A stretch of DNA of 64,000 nucleotides from Oncomelania hupensis (taxonomy: Eukaryota > Mollusca > Gastropoda > Littorinimorpha > Pomatiopsidae): the NCBI GenBank assembly GCA_036898135.1, contig CM072515.1, forward strand, positions 74,169,753-74,233,752, written 5' to 3'. Below, in pieces: positions 40,496 through 52,340 of this stretch (positions within the stretch are counted from its first letter, which is position 1; the number at the start of each line of letters is the position of its first letter). The notes below the pieces were generated by a model that saw nothing but the letters and a program-made list of their open reading frames with translations, did no database searches and had not been told where the DNA came from. Both the position numbers and the translations under genes were made by a program.

Positions 40496-41718
40496 TCAAG
40501 ATTCAAGATTCAAGATTCAAGATTTAATCCCATTATTCGCCCCTTTTGGGGTGTGGAGGATACAAAAACATAAGCATAACAATCATAAAGCGGCTGTTAA
40601 AAAAAATAAAAATAAAAATAACAGCAACATTACTAACATTCCACTTTAACATTCACAACAATAACATTTTGCTAATATTGTTAATATTATTAGTATACGC
40701 CCTTTCCTAATTTTATAAATTTACTCAATTTTAGTAACACATGTTTTTTTTCCCGAAACAAATGACACAAGTTAAACATTGACTTGCACAATAAATATTT
40801 ACCACATATAAACATTTGTCGAATATGCTTGTGTTTTGGACACTCAAAAATAAAGTGAAATTCATCCCCAATTGAACCCATATTGCAGTCCTTACAAAAT
40901 CTTTCTTTCCTTGTTACACCTTCCCGCCTTCCTAATTCTATTTGTAACTTATGATCTGAACAGCGAAATTTTATCAAAGTATGAATATAAATATCAGGTA
41001 ATTGAGATATATACTTTTCACGACCAAACTGTAATTTAACACTTTTGTAGAAAAAACATTTGCTGCTTTCGTCAAGAGACTGTTTCCATGTCAGTATAAA
41101 GTTATTCTTTAAAGAGATGGCTACATTTTTGCATAACGAATCTGAACTCTGAAAATGTTGCGTCTTCCACACACAGTCATAACCAGTCTCCTCCAGAATA
41201 ATCTTAATATAATTTAACCATTGTGAGGAAAAATTAGACGCTGAACACAATTGATGCATATTTTTATACATTCGACATGAAAATTTAGCAGTAGAAGTTG
41301 GTTGAATAATACCTGTCCAAAATCGAATCATCCTACATTTGACATGAACAGATAGGGGAAATAAACCAGTTTCTCCCAAAATCATATTATTCATCGTACA
41401 ACGATGCAAATGAAACAACGTTTTAAGGAACTTTATTTGTAACTTTTCTAATATAGCTATATTTTCAAATCCCCATATTTCACAACCATATAATAATACT
41501 GGAAGAACCAATTTTTGATATAGGTCTAATGTGACACTGATAGATAATTCTTGCCGTCTTGCATTGTGTAACAATGAAAATATTGTTCGAAGTGCATGAT
41601 CATAAACATTTTTTTTGGCCTTAAAAAATGTACCTGTTCTAGTAAAAACAATCCCTAAATATTTAAAAGAATCAACAATTTCAATACATTCAGAACCAAA
41701 CGTAAAATTATGTTTCAC
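40496..41718 (-). mobile_element. 5'-truncated CR1/L2-like LINE
   Basis: The sense 3' end has a small hairpin (CACCCCAAAAGGGGCG) followed by AATAATGGGATTAAATCTTGAATCTTGAA, i.e. a short-repeat tail (TCTTGAA)n at 40496-40524. The coding part begins abruptly at 41718, within the RT thumb, and is preceded by (TTATG)n sequence. Confidence 0.82.
40690..41718 (-). CDS. C-terminal part of a CR1/L2-like RT
   Basis: 342 open codons. Starts at FKYLGIVFTRTGTF (RT thumb start), then YQKLVLPVLLYGCEIWG, LGETGLFPLSVHVKCRMIRFW and a C-terminal Cys/His zinc module FCKDCNMGSIGDEFHFIFECP. The catalytic palm is missing by 5' truncation. Homologous to 57321-58352. It is intact as far as it goes, which suggests a fairly recent truncated insertion. 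Confidence 0.85.
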   Translation of the reverse strand: MKHNFTFGSECIEIVDSFKYLGIVFTRTGTFFKAKKNVYDHALRTIFSLLHNARRQELSISVTLDLYQKLVLPVLLYGCEIWGFENIAILEKLQIKFLKTLFHLHRCTMNNMILGETGLFPLSVHVKCRMIRFWTGIIQPTSTAKFSCRMYKNMHQLCSASNFSSQWLNYIKIILEETGYDCVWKTQHFQSSDSLCKNVAISLKNNFILTWKQSLDESSKCFFYKSVKLQFGREKYISQLPDIYIHTLIKFRCSDHKLQIELGRREGVTRKERFCKDCNMGSIGDEFHFIFECPKHKHIRQMFICGKYLLCKSMFNLCHLFREKKHVLLKLSKFIKLGKGVY

Positions 41719-43784
41719 TGTGTTATGTTATGTTATGTTTAATCATGCACAATAGTTGCGCCCACATCCGAGAAATCAAAAGGAAATGTCTGTAAAGAGA
41801 CTAGGCAAGCTTCTATACAATGGACAACGTTTTGGAAGAAAAAGCTCTGAAGTGTAAACATGAACCACTACTTATAGAGTCAAATCACAAGATCTTTCGG
41901 GAGAAAAAAAAAAAGGCGAAGTTACAGTGACGAAGCGGATTTAGCTCTATAATTTCGAGATTGTCTAATAAAACGTTGTTTCATTATAAGTCAGTGTTAT
42001 GATTTTTCTTTCGGAACACGATACGGAGCTGTTCGGAGACGTCTCAAAGTGCGGAAATTAATTTTTAACAGAGAAACAGCAATCATCATCATTTTAAAAA
42101 TGGCTCAGAAAATCATTATTCGGTTGTTTTCCTCCAACCTCTGATCATTGTGTTGGAAAGTAGTTCACAGGTTACAAAATCCATAAACAGAACGGTAACA
42201 CATTTCCTCAGCATGCTAACACAAACTTGCGGTGAGTAGACCTAAGTAGAAGCGCTCAAGAGGGCATTAGTTTATTATGGTAATAATTATGCACATTGAA
42301 ATCGATTGTTCTCATGTAGAGCAGTTCCTAACTCTTAAGAGATCTGTTCAAGGCGCTGATCGTAATCAGGGTCTAACTGAAACCTCCCAAAGTGCCAACG
42401 TTGGAGTTTGAAGAGAGAAAAAGGAATTGGTTGTTCTACGCCATCGTTATCTTTATCCACTCTTTTTCTCCTAAGATATAGCCTTTTGGAGCTTTAACAC
42501 CCTCTCCTCTCTCTGTCTCTCTGTCTCTCTCTCTGTCTCTCTCTTCAATTATTCAATTTCTTTGAAAAAATATATGATATTTTTAGGCATCTATGTTCAG
42601 TTAAAACCTGGCTTGCTGGTTGACTGTTAAAATATAATATTATCAGTAAATAATTTTTTTTACTGTTTCAAATATAACATACACAATTCTCAAAATAAGT
42701 GCAAATGACTTAGTACACAAGTATATCAACTAACAAGTTAGTATCTCCCTTCTATGTCTCTGTCGACGTGCGCGTACAACCGGTTGCTTCCCTTTACATG
42801 CTTTGCGCTCCATAGAGCGTCGTCGGCCTAAAATAATTTTTTAGAAACTTCAAAACCCAGGGGAATTATGGGTAGGGAAATCCTTTTTTGAAATGACGTC
42901 GGCAGGACTCTTCGCGATTGGTGCATGGCACACGAGACACACGCAAAAAGATTGGATAGATCTGAATTCGTCTAATTTGACCTCGCATGCTGCTGGAAAA
43001 AAATGCAATTTGAATTTGCTTTCAAAAATCAAAAGAGAGCGAGACCACAACAAAGTACAACGAGCCAAGGCGACGCAAACACTCAAGGCCGGCAGAACAA
43101 AAAGCACACAAACTACAAAAGGTAAGTACCCGTGACCATACACAATAAAGTAGGCCTAACCACCATTGCAAAATAGGATTGATCATCACCATGATTGAAT
43201 TTTTCCACCCCACCTTCCAATCGGTACGGAATCGAACATATGCTCAAATCATCATATCTTTGACATAATTTTCATGTGCATTATACAGTGTGATTCAAGC
43301 GATGAATGAACCATCACATCGAAGCGATCTGAGCATCTGAATCAATGACAATGGCGAACAATCGTTCACTGAGACTCACGATCGCCTGCACTGAGCTCAG
43401 ATACATGTGTGCATGTTTCTATAAATCCATCGTGTTCTCCTTCGATAATTGAGCAAAGCCTTTGTTCACTACCAGAAATATGCAGTTCGTCTCCCAACTT
43501 TCTTTTAATTTCAGCCAGCACATCTTCGCGAGAAATGGCTACCATGACTGCTGTTTACGTTTTGATCGGACATTGACGCAAATAATTAATTTTGGAAACA
43601 TCTCAGGTTAAGAACATCACAAAACTCCTGCCACCTGCATCGAAGAATGATATTGGAACCTAATCTGGGCGTTTATAATTTTTTCTTTACAGTCTCTTTT
43701 GTTTGGAGAGTTATTGCTTTTTAATATAATATGTAAAATAATAAAGGCACGAAGATATCTGCCTGTTTTTCCATCTCTCCCCCC
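41719..43784. other. Largely unassigned DNA
   Basis: (TTATG)n at 41720-41740, a CT/CTGT-rich patch at 42505-42545, and a diverged fragment of the family B SINE (- strand) at about 42290-42415, seen as CAAGGCGCTGATCG...TCTAACTGAAACC. The ORFs at 42850-43143 have no family motif. No gene is supported. Confidence 0.5.
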
Positions 43785-43806
43785 CCCTCTCTCTCTCTCT
43801 CTCTCT

Positions 43807-43848
<42 letters not shown>

Positions 43849-43985
43849 CTTCTCTATCCCCCTATCCAAACCTCCACCTCCACCCCGCATTCGCCTTTCT
43901 CGTTGTATAAAAGGCATATAATTAGAATGTTTAAAACAACAACAACAACAACAACAACAATAACAACAAAAACAGCAACAATACA
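43785..43985. repeat. (CT)n and (CAA)n microsatellites
   Basis: CT run at about 43787-43843 and CAA run at about 43935-43985, separated by C-rich unique sequence. Confidence 0.9.
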
Positions 43986-44841
43986 CGGAAACACACATAA
44001 AACGAGTCCTAAGTTCACTTTTTTGAAATGGCGTCAGCGGTTTCCCCTTTCTTGAGAACTCTTACAGATGGCAGCCCGCTAGAGAAACAAAATGGTATCA
44101 TACGCCTTACGGCGCAATTGGATGCAGAAAATAATTGAGAACAACCGAACAAATAAAGGGCCACCATGCACAACGCTCCAGTAGCTTTAATCTCCTTCGC
44201 TTTGTTATTCAGTTTCACATTATCCAATTATACGACCCACCCATCCCTCCACAATCGTTCATCCTCGTTTGCTGCAAAAATCAATAGTTTAAAGTGTGTA
44301 TTACGTCTTCATTAAAATGCAAAAGAGACGAGTATTTGAATTTTTTTATAAGTTTGATTTATCTATTTATTTTTTTTTTGGGGGGGGGGGAGGTGCGGTG
44401 GAGTTTGGATCTGTGTGTCTTAGGTTTTGCGAAATTTGAATGTAAACGTCGTGTCCAACAGTGCTAAAGATCGTCTGGTAGAAGAAGCGCTCAGTGGCTT
44501 ATCTTCCACAGCAGACCCAGTTGTTGTTTTCTTTCATTAAAGGGCATATGAGGCTTGCGCCTATTTTCACTAAACATTATTGACCATAAAAGGACAACAC
44601 ATTTTAACAGATATTTACCAACAATTACAATAACAATAAAAGAGCGTTAAAATGTACACCTATATTCCACCTCTCGCATTTAAAAAAAATATACATGTGA
44701 AAACCAGTCTTAAAATACGATATATAATTCCAAATATGTACACATAAATGATGTTTACAGATAGTGACAGTACAAAAGATGACATCACGTAGCTCAGAAA
44801 TGTTTGAGGCGGACACACATTGTCACGCAAACTCAACACAG
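43986..44841. other. Unassigned DNA
   Basis: T-rich and G-rich runs at 44366-44396. No gene recognised. Confidence 0.5.
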
Positions 44842-44861
44842 AGAAGAGAGAGAGAGAGAGA

Positions 44862-44913
<52 letters not shown>

Positions 44914-44916
44914 GAC

Positions 44917-44967
<51 letters not shown>

Positions 44968-45006
44968 TGTGTCATTCCCTCCAATCAATTTTTTTAATGA
45001 AAAAAC

Positions 45007-45046
<40 letters not shown>
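44842..45046. repeat. (GA)n, (GACA)n and (CA)n microsatellites
   Basis: GA at about 44847-44905, GACA at about 44923-44967, CA at 45007-45040. The long ORFs over this stretch in every frame are artefacts of the repeats. Confidence 0.92.
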
Positions 45047-45324
45047 GTCACTAAGGCTTACTATATTAAAAGACAAATTTTACAAACCTGTTATACGCAT
45101 TTGATTATGCAAATTGTAAATGTGAATAACTATAATCACCTTCGAACATTTCAACGTTTATATAAATCGACGTTTAAAAAATTTATAAAACTTATGATTC
45201 CGGCTTTTAATTAACCGTCACTGATTACACTATATGACGTAGCCTAAAGCAGACTCCCTGTCTGTGAGTTAACAAGATTTTCGAACAAGGAGCGTATAAC
45301 TCATCACCCTGCCTGAGGATGCGA

Positions 45325-45524
45325 GGTAGGCGGAAGATACCCGTTGCGATCACTGCCCCTGAGCAGAAGGTAGCTGTATTCATCACTGTTAGTGCCCTTC
45401 GGCAGGGTAGCCATCGGACTGGACAGCTATGATTACATCCATATTGACCAAGGGCACTAACAGAGATGAATACAGCTACCCTTTGCTCAGGGGCAGGGAT
45501 CGCAGCGGGTATCTTCTGCCTACC
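45325..45524. repeat. 75-bp-arm inverted repeat
   Basis: Left arm 45325-45399 and right arm 45450-45524 are inverted copies (for example GGTAGGCGGAAGATACCCG against CGGGTATCTTCTGCCTACC), with a 50-bp loop. Arms are about 90% identical by eye. The hairpin would be strong in RNA or single-stranded DNA. Origin may be two opposite insertions of one repeat. Confidence 0.85.
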
Positions 45525-45879
45525 CATGCGGCATTCCAATACTTTGCAGTTGCCTCTCCTGCTCAAGTGTCCAAGGAAAGGCCTTCACGTGGTGAGGCGC
45601 GGCCATCCGCCACACTGGGCAAAGTTTCCCCTGGATGCCCTTGCTAGGAGGCGCCCAAGCTTCGGTGGGTGGGTGGCTGTGGCTTTCTTAGCGGGTATAA
45701 ACGGAGGGTTATCCCGTCCTTTCCAGTGACTGCCGTGCTAAGATGCGACTACTGGCTGATGACCTGTCTATTTGGTGCCTCTACAGCGCCCGCGCGGGCA
45801 TGATGGAACGAAAAAGCCATTTCACCACATGGTAAAGGGCGGATGCGCAGACATGACCGGCATAGTGGCGAATGATGAG
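45525..45879. other. Unassigned G+C-richer DNA
   Basis: Contains blocks such as CCGTGCTAAGATGCGACTA that resemble the 5' UTR of the RTE LINE (TTAGCACGGCATCAC region near 28935). No gene. Confidence 0.45.
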
Positions 45880-46515
45880 GCATGGACAGATTAGTTAGTT
45901 ATTCATTGCTTACAGGATCCAGCGGACTGCAAAGGAGCCGAACCAGGACCACAAAATCAAGACATCAACTTCGCTGAAAGAGGACTCGCCCCTCATCCGC
46001 ATAAAAGATCTGCCGAAACAACCCTAGTGGTAACACTGAAGGCACTCCACCAACCGGTCACTTTACAATAAAGACATCCCAGGCAGGGGATGCTGAGGCT
46101 ATACTCTAATTTATCGAACCCCCGTTTACAAAAAAAAACAAAATAGAATATAAACACCATTATAAAATATTAACAAAACACATATACAGTAAAATGCCTA
46201 CATTGCTAAATAGTAATATTGTAGGAAGCTCTAGTGACCATTTGGCACAAAGCGTCCAATATTCCCAAGCTGATCCAACAGACCTTACACACAAATGAGG
46301 AGTTTTATCCCAGAAGAGTTTTCAAGAAAACAGGTATACGTAGGTGACTGTTCTAGCGAAGAAGAAGATAGTATAGTAGATTGATAGAACAGAGTAGGAA
46401 TGAGAAAGAACAAAGGAGAAAAAACAGCGACAGTGGGAGTTTAAAGCACTACATTTCCAGAAAGGGCGGGGGGATACTATTAATACTGAAACCCCCGGCA
46501 CCCCCCTTGTGGAGC
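45880..46515 (-). repeat. Second copy of the 582-bp dispersed repeat
   Basis: Antisense to the 25.6/29.5 kb copy and without the RTE insertion. It shows the uninterrupted site CTTTCTGGAAATGTAGTGC (inverse at 46448-46466). Its sense 3' end carries the GCAGTCCGCTGGATCCTGTA box (inverse at 45911-45930). Confidence 0.8.
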
Positions 46516-47217
46516 ATGATCAGATGGCAGGCACCACCACAAAACAAGAACCCAGATCAGAGTGTAAGCATGATTCGCAAGAGAGTTCTATTTTACGGTC
46601 TAGACACGCGTTATGCAACATTACTCTCCACGGATTAGCCAAATGCCTCGTCATCTTAGTAGGATGGATTAACGAGATGTCTGTACATCCCCTGTCCACA
46701 GATCTTTTCGCCATTCACAGTGAGTGTTGCACCACTGAATAAAAGCTTACAACACAAAATAGCTCTTTCAAAAGTATAGTTCTATTTTTAAGGAATACAT
46801 TTCGTAGTTTTTTTTATGCTTAGTATTAGCAACGGCTAACCAACATGTTGGAGCTAAAAATAGCAGCTATCAAAGCCGGCATGAAGCAGAACCCTAACAA
46901 AAAATTGCTCGTAAGGTGTTCGTTTTACGCTAATAAAACAGACCTTACCGCACACACCAAAGACGCATTCTGCGTGTGTATCTGTGTGTGGCTGCGTGTG
47001 ATCAAGCGCTTTGTGAAGCATTTTATGTTTGAATTGCGCTATACAAAATAAATTATTATTATTATTATTATTCTTAAAACCGCGCGTTTCACTCAGGAAT
47101 TTGGTCAAAAGTCACACTACTATGGTATCGATGTACCGTTAAAACAGGGGAAATCACTCCTTGTCAGAACCAAAATGGAAAATTCAAACTTTAGCAGTTG
47201 GTTTGAGCAACGAAATC
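46516..47217. other. Unassigned DNA
   Basis: A SINE-like tail TTGCGCTATACAAAATAAA plus (TTA)n is at 47031-47071. No gene. Confidence 0.5.
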
Positions 47218-47345
47218 CCACTTTATCATTGTTTAATGTCAAAACAATGCCACTTTATCATTGTTTAATGTCATAACAATGCCACTTTATCATTGTTTAA
47301 TGTCATAACAATGCCACTTTTTCATTGCTTAATGTCATAACAATG
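47218..47345. repeat. 32-bp tandem repeat, 4 copies, with internal palindrome
   Basis: Units of the form CCACTTTATCATTGTTTAAT + GTCATAACAATG. CATTGTT and AACAATG are complementary, so each unit can form its own hairpin. Confidence 0.9.
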
Positions 47346-48671
<1,326 letters not shown>

Positions 48672-48693
48672 GAGACGCACGCAGTTAATAAAG

Positions 48694-50121
48694 TTAGACG
48701 TTGTCCACTCTGCCGGAGGATGGCGGCATGTCGGTCATGGCAATGTAGTTCCTCCTGTCTTCAGCTGTGGCCACAGTGTCAGCAGTCAGGGACTCCACGT
48801 TCATCGTGCTTGTCCGCCCCTTCACTCCTGCCCTCCCACCTCCGGGAGAAGGTTTCCTGCAGCACAAGACCGCATGGACGTAGGACCGAAAGTGAAGGTC
48901 AAGGACGTAGAAGACGTAGGGATTGAGGGCAGAATTGGCGAAGAGGAGACAGAAGGCGGTGATCTTGAAGACGTGCCAGAATCGGTTGAATGGGCTGGGG
49001 TCGTAGTGGTACCATAGCAGGAACACGTGTCGGGGCAGCCAGCAGATGATGAACACACCCACCAGACTCAGCACGGTCATAGCCAGGCGTCGCTGCTTCT
49101 TCGTAGGTGCCGCTCTAGACTTGTTGTTGCAGCTGTCGGCGATGGTTGTTGTGGTGGCGGCGTTGGCTGTGTCTGAGTTAGCTTTCTTGTGTGCGTTATT
49201 TGAATCGTGGAGGGCTGAAGCCGGCGCCACCATTTTGTCCTTGTCCTGTTCTCGGTTGGCGACGTCATCCCTTGTCGCTACGCCAGCGGCAACTGCTTCG
49301 GGTGGTTGTCTGGCTGGAACAGACGTGGCCGTCAGAGGTGTTTTGCAGTTTGGCACCGACACTACTTGTCCGCCAGCTGCTGGTCGAGAGCGGGAAGCGA
49401 ACATCCTGAAGAAGAGGTGGACGGCCAGAGCTATGTAGCAGGGAGCGACGATGAGCATCGGTAAGAAGAACAGTACCACGAACTTTGTCATGACGATGGC
49501 CTTGGCGTATCTGATCCCGAAGTCGGGGTCAAAGTCCAGGCAAATATCTTTGTGTACACCGCTGATCGGCACCTGGACGATAGTGGCGGAAATGATATCC
49601 GGTATGGCCAGAGCCACGCTGACCAGCCAGATGACCAGGATCATCCATCCCGGTGCCGACTTCAGGGAGCGTGGTTGAGACGCATAACGCCTGGGTCCCA
49701 CCACCAGAAACAGTCGCTCCACGCTGAGCACGGTGAGGGTGAAAATGGTGACCGCCGTAGTCAAGGTTTCTGTGAAGCGACTGATACGACACATGGGCTC
49801 TCCGAATGGCCAGTAGGGGATAGTGTACCAAACGGAGTTGACGGGCAGGCTGGCAAACAGCATCAACAGGTCCCCAGCAGCCAGGTTCACCACCAAGGCG
49901 TTGTGAACGGTGCTCAGTTTTTTGTGGCGCGCGAAACTGCGAATCAGCAGAACGTTACCCGTTGTGCCTAGCAAGAAGATGATGGCGAAGGTCAAGGGCA
50001 CAGCAACGGCTTCTGCACTGAGAGTAGCAGCAGAGGCTTCGAAGAACTGCTGCAACTCTAGCGAGCAGTTGAGAAGGTCACTGACAGTCTTGTTGCAAAC
50101 TTCATCTTCGTTGTATTCCAT
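48694..50121 (-). CDS. Class A peptide GPCR, bombesin/CCHamide-receptor-like
   Basis: 475 codons in one exon; the ATG has A at -3 and G at +4. Two N-glycosylation sites (N10, N18) precede seven membrane segments at about 38-61, 73-93, 111-136, 159-178, 207-235, 346-368 and 384-407. Class A landmarks: N56 in GN, D84, C111 paired with C194, W166, P221, CWLP at 360-363 and NPYVF at 400-404 in the NPxxY place. The DRY motif reads ERL (135-137). The third intracellular loop is long (about 236-342), Ala/Thr/Asp-rich and low complexity. C420-C421 may be palmitoylated. TM6-TM7 (LPRHVFLLWYHYDP, FWHVFKI-AFCLLFANSALNP) resemble bombesin/CCHamide-type receptors, so a neuropeptide ligand and Gq coupling are likely (inference). 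No intron is seen; upstream non-coding exons cannot be excluded. Confidence 0.88.
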   Translation of the reverse strand: MEYNEDEVCNKTVSDLLNCSLELQQFFEASAATLSAEAVAVPLTFAIIFLLGTTGNVLLIRSFARHKKLSTVHNALVVNLAAGDLLMLFASLPVNSVWYTIPYWPFGEPMCRISRFTETLTTAVTIFTLTVLSVERLFLVVGPRRYASQPRSLKSAPGWMILVIWLVSVALAIPDIISATIVQVPISGVHKDICLDFDPDFGIRYAKAIVMTKFVVLFFLPMLIVAPCYIALAVHLFFRMFASRSRPAAGGQVVSVPNCKTPLTATSVPARQPPEAVAAGVATRDDVANREQDKDKMVAPASALHDSNNAHKKANSDTANAATTTTIADSCNNKSRAAPTKKQRRLAMTVLSLVGVFIICWLPRHVFLLWYHYDPSPFNRFWHVFKITAFCLLFANSALNPYVFYVLDLHFRSYVHAVLCCRKPSPGGGRAGVKGRTSTMNVESLTADTVATAEDRRNYIAMTDMPPSSGRVDNV

Positions 50122-50439
50122 TGTATCTTACTGTACTGGGATAGCCTCAGGACTGGGCGCCCCAACTGACCTTACCACTGTTAAGTAGACAATGTGCATT
50201 TGCGTTGAGCTATTTATGTTTCGTTTGCATTGGGAAGCTCTGTTTGTGAATACTAGCATACCGTGTTATGTCTCCTTCCTGCCGGTCGGTGTTGTCCAAT
50301 GAAACAGCGTCTGAAACATAGCAAAGAAAACCAAGTCACGTACTCACAAAGCTGCATAACTCATAAGAACAATGGGTAGGTATCAAACGCCATGAACTAT
50401 CTAGTGTCAATAAGAGGAAGGATGGAGGATTTGGGGTAG
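50122..50439. other. Upstream region of the GPCR
   Basis: Presumed 5' UTR/promoter side of the - strand gene. No clear TATA box. No other feature recognised before the minisatellite. Confidence 0.4.
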
Positions 50440-50865
50440 GTGTAGCCAGTAGGCAGTAGAGGACTGGGATACGTGCAGCCAGAAGGTAGTAGAGGACTGA
50501 GATACGTGTAGCCAGTAGGCAGTGGAGGACTTGAGGTAGGTGTAGCCTGTAGGCAGTGGAGGATTGGGGTTGCTGTAGCCAGTAGGCAGTAGAAGACTGG
50601 GGTAGGTGTAGCCAGTAGGCAGTAGAGGATTGGGGTTGCTGTAGCCAGTAGGCAGTGGAGAATTGGGGTTGCTGTAGCCAGTAGGCAGTAGAAGACTGGG
50701 GTAGGTGTAGCCAGTAGGCAGTGGAGGATTTGGGGCAGGTGTAGCCAGTAGGCAGTGCAGGATTTGAGGTAGGTGTAGCCAGTAGGCAATGGAGGATTGG
50801 GGTTGCTGTAGCCAGTAGGCAGTGCAGGATTTGGGGCAGGTGTAGCCAGTAGGCAGTGGACAACG
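50440..50865. repeat. 33-bp minisatellite, about 13 copies
   Basis: Units built on TAGCCAGTAGGCAGTGGAGG plus GATTGGGGTTGCTG or variants (GGTAGGTG, GGGCAGGTG). The period of 33 keeps all frames open, giving spurious ORFs on the - strand. Confidence 0.92.
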
Positions 50866-50964
50866 GTGTGGGCGAGATCACAAAGTTAACGAAGACAGAG
50901 CACTGTACAAATGGATGCACATGAAACGCCGAGTGACAAAGAAGAGCGCAGGTGAGGTGAGACA

Positions 50965-51570
50965 CTATGTATGGTAGACATGACAGGCGAACGGATGATG
51001 GCAGACACTGTGCATGGTAGACGTGACAGGCGAACGGATGATGGCAGACACTGTGCATGGTAGACATGACAGACGAACGGATGATGGCAGACACTGTGCA
51101 TGGTACATGTAGACGTGACAGGCGAACGGATGATGGCAGACACTGTGCATGGTAGACGTGACAGGCGAACGGATGATGGCAGACACTGTGCATGGTAGAC
51201 ATGACAGGCGAACGGATGATGGCAGACACTGTGCATGGTACATGTAGACGTGACAGGCGAACGGATGATGGCAGACACTGTGCATGGTAGACGTGACAGG
51301 CGAACGGATGATGGCAGACACTGTGCATGGTACATGACTGTAGACGTGACAGGCGAACGGATGATGGCAGACACTGTGCATGGTAGACGTGACAGGCGAA
51401 CGGATAATGGCAGACGTTGTGCATGGTAGACGTGACAGGCGAACGGCTAATGGCGCATGGAAGACGTGACAGGCGAACGGCTAATGGCGCATGGAAGACG
51501 TGACAGGCGAACGGATGATGGCAGACACTGTGCGTGGCAGACGTGACAGGCGAACTGATGATGGCAGACC
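50965..51570. repeat. 43-bp minisatellite, about 14 copies
   Basis: Units contain GACAGGCGAACGGATGATGG followed by CAGACACTGTGCATGGTAGA and CGT. Some have a TACATGTA or TACATGACTGTA insertion before GACGTG, and the last units are shortened (CGGCTAATGGCGCATGGAAG). High similarity between units suggests recent expansion. Confidence 0.93.
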
Positions 51571-51667
51571 TAAAATATCGAACACCTATAATATACAATT
51601 AAAAGTCAATAGAAGCTTTTATAGAAAAGAACCCCTTCGGATGAGAGTATAAACCAAGGTTGAGTCT

Positions 51668-51870
51668 AGCCTTTAGCTCAGTGGATAGAGAACTGGTTTC
51701 CTATACCGAAGATCGCGGGTTTGAATCCCGTGTGGGACGATCTTAACGTGACTTAGGTACGAGACTTTTTATTAAGACATCGAGGGTTTTTCTCCGGGTA
51801 CTCCGGTTTCCTCCCGCCCTTCAATAATGGTATTGGGTGCAGTCAATCTAACATTTCAAAATTAAAAATT
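51668..51870 (+). mobile_element. tRNA-derived SINE with conserved core
   Basis: Head TTTAGCTCAGTGGATAGAGA (box A) and GGGTTTGAATCCC (box B), core GGGTTTTTCTCCGGGTACTC + CGGTTTCCTCCCGCC, then CTTCAATAATGGTATTGGGT. The body matches the SINE at 23905-24078 and the core matches those at 39540 and 53757, whose tRNA-like heads differ. Confidence 0.8.
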
Positions 51871-51960
51871 GATTTCCATTCCAATTTCCGGTAATAGCGA
51901 TCGCTTCAGATCGCCGAGCTTCGACTTCGATTAAGGAAAAAAGCGCGTGGTAGTATCCTG

Positions 51961-51961
<1 letters not shown>

Positions 51962-52056
<95 letters not shown>
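51962..52056. repeat. (AAT)n-(ATT)n palindromic microsatellite
   Basis: About 60 bp of AAT joins directly to about 35 bp of ATT. The two halves are complementary and can form a hairpin. Confidence 0.93.
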
Positions 52057-52057
52057 C

Positions 52058-52340
52058 AGTCTGTGCACGCATGCATTCCATCGCACGGACTTTGAAGATT
52101 CTGACGTCTCTGACTTAGACGGCTGAGTGCAGCTACACCAATACACCCATGAAACACTAGGTGCCTTCTCCCCATCCCCGGTCGCCCAGGGTTGTTCTCA
52201 GTTGTCTGGTCGTCAGACTATGCGCCCAAAGGTTGCAAGTGGGCGCCTCGGGCGGCTTGAGTTAGATCCTGTATCGGCCAGCGCCTTGAGCAGCTCTTGA
52301 GCTGGAAAAGCGCTTTATAAAATCGATTGTTATAAAAAAG
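52058..52340 (+). mobile_element. SINE-like composite repeat (family B/C)
   Basis: Sense orientation of the element at 7537-7930: the CAGTCTGTGCACGCATGC block, then CTCAGTTGTCTGGTCGTCAGAC, GTTTGAG-like TTGAGTTAGATCC, GGCCAGCGCCTTGAGCAGCT and a tail GCGCTTTATAAAATCGATTG. Confidence 0.72.

Noticed and set aside
50965..51570. CRISPR-like direct repeats
   Set aside because: Units are contiguous, without unique spacers, in eukaryotic DNA: a minisatellite.
50336..51598. 420-codon - strand ORF with repeated motifs that could suggest a repeat protein
   Set aside because: Frames are kept open by 33-bp and near-43-bp minisatellites; three overlapping frames are open at once, and variant units with insertions shift frames.
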